Assembly (NCBI GenBank): GCA_000697355.1
Contig: JNEN01000861.1
Coordinates: 1-64,000 of the forward strand
Source of the DNA: Syncephalastrum monosporum B8922
Taxonomy: Eukaryota; Mucoromycota; Mucoromycetes; Mucorales; Syncephalastraceae
Direction of reading: 5' to 3'
DNA: 64,000 bases
In this document: positions 57,979-64,000 of the stretch, piece by piece
How the letters are laid out: each line of letters begins with the position of its first letter
How positions within the stretch are numbered: the first letter of the stretch is position 1
The notes under the pieces: model-generated
Seen by the model: the letters and a program-made list of their open reading frames with translations, nothing else
Databases searched by the model: none
What the model was told of the DNA's origin: nothing
Position numbers and translations under genes: made by a program

Positions 57979-59568
57979 ATGAGTCTTGAGGAATTACGCG
58001 CACGGGGCTGGTGCATAAGCCAAGACGGCTTGGACACCATCAAGGAATCCCTCGAAAAGGAGAATCCCACTGTGGACGACATCATTGCTGCTGCAATGGA
58101 TGCAAGTACACCTTTTAACGCGCCCTACTTAACAAGAGCCAGCTGACCTCGCCAGCGTCGAATGGACGCGTTTTACTTGACAGGCAGACTTGCGGCAGAT
58201 TGGCGATGGTCGTGGCTTCCGTCAGGACGGTGACCCGACGGCCAAGACGATCCCTGCTCCTCTTGTGCTGCAGGTGCTGGAGATTCGCAACGTCGCTTTA
58301 CCCACCAGTCACCAAGTCGAAAAGCCGCGTCTGCTGCGTATCGCTTTTTCCGACGGAGGCAAGAAGAAGATTCTAGGTGCCGAGATTCTGGGGCCTGTCG
58401 ACCAGATCAAGTACGTTCGCTCGGCGTTTGATTCACGCGCGATACTGTGCTCACTCTCGTGGCTAGATTGCATACACCGCCTGGCACGAAATACCTTGTG
58501 ACGCAGCCCATCGAGCTCGAGAACCAGATCATGATGCTCGGTCCTAACATGGTCAAACAGATCGGAGGCCATGTCCAAAGTATGGTCCATGCCTGGCGCG
58601 CTGGAAAGGTACTGTATCGTCTTTTTCTATTCTATATGGATTCGGGTTCATATTGACGAACGGGTCATCTTTCCCTATCCACAGCAATTCGTGAAACGAT
58701 TCGCTGCCAAACAAGCAACAGGCGAGGGCGATAACGATGCTGATACAGGACCCCCCGCTTTTGTGCCTTACAAAGTCAAGGTTTGCAGATATTTGAGCAA
58801 TGCGTCTCTATTTCCCCTTCTCACGTCAGAGTAAATACACAGCCTCAAGCACCCGCGACGCCGGAAAAGGCGGATGACAAGCCAAAAAAGGCAGACAAGC
58901 CCAAAAAAGACAGCAGCAAGGGCAAAGAAGGAAAGAGCAAAGGCGGTAAACCCAAGGACGAAAAAGGCAAACAAGAAAAGAGCAAGGAGGGAAGCGGCAA
59001 GAAGGTAGACGATAAACCCAAAAAGCAAAAGGAGGCCAAAGGCGCCCAGGCAGACAAGGCAAACAAAGCAGATAAAAAGGATGCCAAAGGACCCAAGGCA
59101 GACAAGAAAATCGACAGGAAGGCAGAGCCCCCTGCAGCAGAAGATAAGCCGAATAATGAAAAGAAAAAGCACGCCCATTCCAAAAAGAAAACGCCTCCGG
59201 TAAAGGACGTGGAGAGCAGCGGAGGCCAGGCTGATGCTGCCTCTAAGCAAGGTCCTGGGGATAACCAAAAAAGCAGCAAGAAAAAGAAGCCAGCGGACAG
59301 CAAACGAAACAAAGCGGAAGACAAGGAAAACCCTACTAGCAGCGACAAAAAAGAGCCTACACCTAAGAGAACACCCCGAGCACCCACGGCGGATCAGGAA
59401 AGCATACGTCCGACGCACGAAGGCAGAGACGATGGCGACAAGAATCCACAAAGCGGCCAGGCTCAGCGAGGAGGTGGTAGAGGAGGCGGTCGCGGTCGTG
59501 GGGGACATAGAGGTTCGGATGGACCCAGTGGCAAGCCAGAAGGAGTCCAACCGCAGGCATCATCATAG
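57979..59568 (+). CDS. RMI1/TDRD3-type OB-fold protein with Lys-rich and RGG tail
   Basis: Five exons (57979-58105, 58188-58410, 58467-58608, 58685-58780, 58843-59568) give 437 residues. The N-terminal ~190 residues match the DUF1767/OB-fold unit of TDRD3 and RMI1: MSLEELRARGWCISQDGLDT, RQIGDGRGF, EKPRLLRIAFSDGGKKKILG, then LHTPPGTKYLV and GGHVQSMVHAWRAGKQFVKR. The remainder is a long Lys/Asp/Glu/Pro-rich disordered region ending in an RGG-type box (RGGGRGGGRGRGG) at about 408-422. TDRD3 and RMI1 partner with type IA topoisomerases (TOP3B, TOP3) on RNA/DNA. No Tudor domain is seen. Intron 1 is ambiguous: GT-AG gives ..DANLR, an alternative GC-AG shifted by 4 nt gives ..DADLR, closer to the family's DLR. 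Confidence 0.8.
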
Positions 59569-59849
59569 ATATCTATTATTCATGTCGTATTCACTGTATA
59601 TATAGAGAAACAGGATTGTTGTTATTTCGTTCGTGGGATGGCTAGATCAAAGCATAGCCAAGCATTGCAAAGCAAATGATCAAGCGGGGGTTGTTTTCGC
59701 ATGGAGAGTTCTGGAAGGCGCGCGTTGCAGACCAAGGAAAAAAAAAAGCACCGCAAGCCATTCTGGATGAGTTCAGCACCCGCTCTTTTACTTTACGTTC
59801 TCCCTTCTTCCAAACACCCTTTTTTTTCTATTCCACGCGTCCATCGACC

Positions 59850-61209
59850 ATGTCTGACGACAACAAGCAGCAATCCATTGCCGAAAAGGAGCTCGGTAAC
59901 CAGGCCTACAAGAAGCGCCAGTTTGAGGAGGCTCTTGTTCATTACGACAAAGCCTGGGACCTCGACAACACCAACATCCCCGTCCTCACCAACAAGGCTG
60001 GTAAGTCGCATTCCCTCTTGCCAAGGCAATGCACTCATCCGACCGTCTGTAGCTGTTCTTTTTGAGCAGGAGAAGTTCCAAGAGTGTATCGAGACGTGCG
60101 AGAAGGCCGTTGAACTCGGCCGTGAGATTCGCGTCGACTACAAGCTCATTGCTCGGTAATCACTCGCTCTCTTCGTTTTACATATCATTTCTGCGTGCTG
60201 TATGCTCACCTCACATGGAACAGTGCGCTTCAGCGTATCGGTAACGCCTATGTCAAGCTGGATGACCTGGACAAGGCTATCAACTTCTATGGCAAGTCCT
60301 TGACCGAGCACCGCACGCCCGAAACCCTGCAAAAGCTGCGCGACACTGAGAAGCTCCAAAAGGAACGCGCCAAGGCCGCTTACTTCAACCCGGAACTCGC
60401 TGACAAGGCACGTGAGGAGGGTAACAAGCTGTTCAAGGAGCAGAAATGGTAGGTTGCATTCACCCATTCCTCCGCCATTCATGCGTGCACAGACGTACTT
60501 ACTCTTACCGGGACAGGCCCGCTGCCATTGAGCAATACACCGAAGCGATCAAGCGCAACGAAAAGGATGCGCGCGCGTATTCGAACCGTGCGGCTTGCTA
60601 CCTCAAGCTCATGGCTGTCCACGAGGCTGAGAAGGATGCTGACAAGTGCATCGAGCTCGATCCCGAGTTTGGTAAGTATCGGAAGGCGACGGTGTTATTC
60701 ACCTTCTCACATACCATGGTCTAACCCCCCTCCCCAATCTTCAGTGCGTGGTTATATCCGCAAGGCTGCCGTCGAATTTGCCAAGAAGGACTACCAAAAG
60801 TCCATTGAGTTGCTTCAGGACGCACGGGCACGTGATACGGACGGTAAGGCTGCGCGTGAGATCAACCAGCAGCTCCAAAAGGCACAGCAGGCCATGAACC
60901 CCTTCGCCGGTGGCGCTGCCGCCGGCAACAGCGACGAGTCCCCCGAGGAGGTGCTCAAGCGTGCCCAGCAGGACCCTGAAGTCCAGGTAAGCAGAGAACA
61001 GAAAGCATAGATGACGGGAAATCATTTTGGAAAGAAGCGTACTCATTCCTTTTCCTTGTTTGCAGCGTATCCTGATGGATCCCGTCATGCAGCAGATCCT
61101 CCAGCAGATGCAGCAGGACCCCAAGGCTGCCCAGGAGCATCTCAAGAACCCCCAGGTCGCAGCCAACATCCGGAAACTCATGAACGCCGGTATCATCCGG
61201 GTGCAGTAA
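59850..61209 (+). CDS. STI1: STI1/Hop co-chaperone, short form (TPR2A-TPR2B-DP2)
   Basis: Six exons (59850-60000, 60053-60155, 60224-60448, 60517-60671, 60745-60986, 61066-61209) give 339 residues. It begins [20 protein letters not shown], which is the start of TPR2A ([20 protein letters not shown]). TPR2B follows ([40 protein letters not shown]), then the DP2 domain ([30 protein letters not shown]). Hop/Sti1 bridges Hsp70 and Hsp90. Yeast and human proteins (~540-590 residues) carry TPR1 and DP1 before TPR2A; these are absent, an architecture like C. elegans STI-1. Upstream sequence contains no matching TPR. Domain assignment is strong; whether a longer isoform exists elsewhere is unknown. 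Confidence 0.9.
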
Positions 61210-61484
61210 ACTCATGTCTCTCTTTTTTTTTTCCCCTGTCTCATTACCTCGTTGCGATAATCTCATGTTTTTCAAATATACATCGTTCACTTCCCTTCAC
61301 TCGCCTGTAAGCCAACCGGTCTGCAATCTCTTTTTCTTTCTTTCTCTCTGTGTGTGTATGTGTATGCGTGTGTGTGTGTTTGTTTCTAATGTCAGCATAT
61401 ACTCTTTTCCTCATTTCATTTCACTTTTGTGTCTGTGTTGCACACAGGGGTTCACACCCCTATACAAATACGTGTTTCCTTTGT

Positions 61485-64000
61485 TTACCACATTGGGACA
61501 CCTGAACTAATCTCCTTCGGCTGCGTGGCCTCACCCAATAAGGCCGAGCTCAAAAAGTCGTACTCCTCCTGGAAATGCCGCTTCTTGTTGCCGGTCGCCA
61601 CCGAGGCGGACGGCTCGCGACCGGTGTACGTCACGCGCTTGCCGGCATGGTGCTGCGTCTCGCCCAAGGCCGTGTTCAGCCGCGGCTGGACGTGGGCCCA
61701 GGCGCCCATGTTGAGCGGCTCTTCCTGGCACCAGATGACGTCGGCGTTCGGGTAGGTATCGGCGTGGTCCTTGATGGGCTGGAACGGGAACGGGTTGAGC
61801 TGCTCGACGCGCGAGATCGCGACCGTGTTGAGCTGGTTCTGGTCGCGCGCCTTCAGGAGCGCATAGTACACCTGGCCCGTGCAGTAAATGTGCTTGGTGA
61901 TCTTGTCAGGCGAAACGAGCGAGTCCGGATGCGGGTCTGGAATAAATAGCTCAAAGTGCTTGTTTCCTGTCATATCCTCCAGGGTCGAGCGCGCGAGCGG
62001 ATGGCGCAGGAGCGATTTGGAGAAGGGCAGAATCAGCTAAGCCAAGCCAAAAAGTACAAAAGAAAACATCATGAGTATTCCCTACATGGAGCAGCTTCAT
62101 GCTTCTTCAGCGGAAACTTACAGGCTTTCTGAACTCGCGATGGATCTGGCGGCGCATCACATGGAAGTACTGCGCTGGTGTGGAGGCATAAACGACCTGC
62201 ATATTGCAGTCTTGGTGCTGGCGCTGGAGTTTCTCTGGGGACGGGTACACATACGGGTTCTCGTCGCACAACTGAAGGTAGCGCTCCAGACGCGACGACG
62301 AGTGCTCGGGGCCTTGACCATCGTAGCCGTGTGGCAGCTGGAGCACCAGCCCCGTTCTCTGCAGCCACTTTTGCTCACCCGCAGCGATGAATTGGTCGAT
62401 AATGCACTGCGCATTATTGGCAAAGTCACCAAACTGGGCCTCCCAGATGATGAGCGCATTCGGGTCCACAAGCGAGTAGCCGAGCTCGAAGCCCATGACG
62501 CCAAACTCGGACAGGGACGAGTTACAGATCGTGAGCTCGCCTTGCTCGGACGAAATGTGGTTCAACATGGTGTAGGTGCTCTCGTTCTTCTGGTCGTGCA
62601 AAATCGCGTGCCGCTGCGAAAACGTGCCACGCTCCACATCTTGGCCGGAGCACCGTACGTGCTTGCCCTCCACGAGGAGCGAGCCCCATGCAAGCGCCTC
62701 GGCCGTCGACCAGTCAATGTTCTCGCCGGACTGGATGGTCTTCTCCCGGGTCTGCAGAATACGCTTTAGGTTGCGGTGCACATTGAAGTTTTCGGGCAGT
62801 CGGGTCAATGCCTCGCCGACTTGCTGGAGCGTCTCGGTGGGAACGCCCGTGGGGTAATGGGGCAGGATCTCTTCCGCGAGTTCCTTGGGTGACTTGAAGC
62901 CCGGCCACGAGCTCGACAGCCACTCGCGCGAGGTCGGCTTGTAATCTTTGCTCTTTGCGTAGCTTTCCTCGAGTATCTTCCACACCCGCTTCTTGGTAGC
63001 CTCGATTTCCTCGTCATTCATGGAACCTTCCGATAGGAGCTGCTTGGCGTAAATCTCGGCCACAGGGGGCTGCTTCGCAATGGCTTGGTACATGGCGGGC
63101 TGCGTGAAGCTCGGTTGATCGGTCTCGTTGTGGCCGTGGCGGCGGTAGCACACCAGATCAATCACAACGTCGCGATGGAAGGTCTGGCGCCAGTCGGATG
63201 CCAGTTGCATCACAAATGTCACGGCCTCAGCGTCATCGGCGTTGACGTGGAACACGGGTGCGGAGATGCTCTTGGCAATGTCGGTACAGTAGGGCGTCGA
63301 CCGGCCGAACTGTGGATCGGTCGTGAAGCCGACCTGGTTGTTGACGACAATGTGGATCGTGCCGCCGGTGCTGTAGTGCGGCAGGTCATGGAAACCCATG
63401 GTCTCGTACACGACACCTTGGCCGGCAAACGCGGCGTCACCGTGCATCAGGATCGCCATGGAGTGGTTCTGCTCGGAATCATTGCTGTAGAACTGAAGCG
63501 CGCGCGTCTTGCCAAGGACGACTGGGTTCACGGCCTCCAAATGAGAGGGGTTCGCAACGAGCGAGAGGTGCACACGCTTGCCCGACGGCGTGGGACGCAC
63601 GTAGTTCATGCCCAAATGATACTTGACGTCACCTGATCCTTCCTCGGAGGGCTCCATCGAGCCGCTAAACTCGCAAAAGATGGACTCATTTGGCTTGCGG
63701 ACCACGTTGCTCAGAACGTTCAGACGGCCACGATGTGGCATGCCAATCACAATCGATTCGACGCCTAGGTCCACAGACCGGTCGATCTAAAGCAAGTGCG
63801 ATGAGTACCGTCCCTTATCCATTATGTCTGTCTGTGTCCGTGTGTGTGTGTGTGTGTGTGTGTTACCATGGCCTTCATGCCCGGAACCAGAGTTTCGCCA
63901 CCCTCGAGACCAAACCGTTTCTCCGAGGGATACTTGGACGCCACAAAACGTTCAAAGCTATCCGACCACGTCAAACGGTCGAAAATGACGCGTTTCTCGT
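61485..64000 (-). CDS. KGD1: 2-oxoglutarate dehydrogenase E1 component (partial, runs off right edge)
   Basis: Three exons are in the window (64000-63867, 63786-62122, 62036-61485), covering about the C-terminal 783 residues. Diagnostic stretches: [55 protein letters not shown] (thiamine-diphosphate site), [69 protein letters not shown] and the C-terminal [19 protein letters not shown]1 decarboxylates 2-oxoglutarate in the mitochondrial TCA cycle and passes the succinyl group to E2. The N-terminus with its presequence lies right of the window. Intron 63866-63787 begins GTAACACAC and contains a long CA repeat. Codon use is GC-rich compared with neighbours, typical of a highly expressed gene. 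Confidence 0.95.
63841..63862. repeat. (TG)11 microsatellite at a KGD1 splice donor
   Basis: Eleven TG units on the plus strand, i.e. CA repeats in the KGD1 transcript. They begin about four bases inside the intron that starts at 63866. Confidence 0.9.

Noticed and set aside
58768..59550. 260-codon minus-strand hydrophobic frame resembling a membrane protein
   Set aside because: Antisense of the Lys/Asp/Glu-rich tail of the OB-fold gene; Leu/Phe richness is a by-product of complementing Lys/Glu codons.
62071..62769. 232-codon plus-strand frame
   Set aside because: Antisense shadow within the GC-rich KGD1 exon.

Overview
This window is nuclear DNA from a filamentous fungus, most likely an early-diverging one of the Mucoromycota (Mucorales-like). 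The evidence is: intron-rich genes with short GT-AG introns (mostly 50-120 bp, sometimes more than ten per gene), typical fungal gene content, and at the left edge a Tc1/mariner-like transposase whose helix-turn-helix resembles those common in Mucorales genomes. Gene models were built by hand by joining reading frames at plausible splice sites. Each multi-exon model listed closes in frame; exon coordinates are given in the evidence fields.

Layout, left to right. 1-608: 5' part of a transposase gene on the minus strand, with a block of 23-bp repeats at its outer end. 851-923: tRNA-Phe(GAA). 0.9-3.9 kb: gene-poor, with a degenerate ~113-bp tandem repeat carrying TGACGTC-like motifs. 4-6.5 kb: a Pcl-type cyclin (-) and a mitochondrial YebC/TACO1 protein (+), divergent with only 53 bp between start codons. 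6.7-10 kb: IRE1, the unfolded-protein-response sensor (-). 10.7-11.9 kb: TB2/DP1/HVA22 (REEP/Yop1-like) membrane protein (+). 12.6-12.9 kb: a 90-residue protein with a PP1-docking motif (-). 12.9-14.9 kb: no gene seen. 14.9-17.4 kb: VAM7-type SNARE (+) and a mitochondrial RRM protein (-). 18.3-22.1 kb: Doa4/USP8-type deubiquitinase (+). 22.3-24.3 kb: mitochondrial ClpX (+). 24.8-28.2 kb: ITC1-type ISWI-complex subunit (-). 28.9-32.6 kb: DIS3/RRP44 exosome nuclease with 17 exons (+). 32.8-34.9 kb: low-complexity protein with a CUE/UBA-like C-terminus (+). 35.1-36.2 kb: MAK32-like pfkB-fold protein (+). 36.3-38.6 kb: 11-exon MFS transporter (-). 39.2-41.4 kb: probable HDA2/HDA3-like deacetylase-complex subunit (-). 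41.7-42.7 kb: ERJ5-type ER J-protein (+). 42.9-46.7 kb: DH-PH RhoGEF (-). 46.7-50.9 kb: a 4.2-kb stretch with no convincing gene. 50.9-51.0 kb: a 34-residue zinc-knuckle protein. 51.6-55.3 kb: BCAS3-like beta-propeller protein (-). 56.4-57.6 kb: OAC1-type mitochondrial carrier (+). 58.0-59.6 kb: RMI1/TDRD3-type OB-fold protein with lysine-rich and RGG tails (+). 59.8-61.2 kb: a short STI1/Hop co-chaperone (+). 61.5-64 kb: 2-oxoglutarate dehydrogenase E1 (-), running off the right edge.

The genes are mostly single-copy housekeeping functions and do not form an obvious biosynthetic or defence cluster. Loose themes are ER quality control (IRE1, REEP-like, ERJ5), mitochondrial function (TACO1, RRM protein, ClpX, OAC1, KGD1), proteostasis (Doa4/USP8, ClpX, STI1) and chromatin/RNA (ITC1, HDA2/3-like, DIS3, RMI1/TDRD3-like). 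I found no clearly new multi-gene system. The best leads are gene-structure oddities and small or architecture-altered proteins: the zinc-knuckle microprotein, the PP1-docking microprotein, the short Hop, the TDRD3-like protein without a Tudor domain, a GC-AG intron in ClpX, the 113-bp repeat and the very tight divergent promoter.
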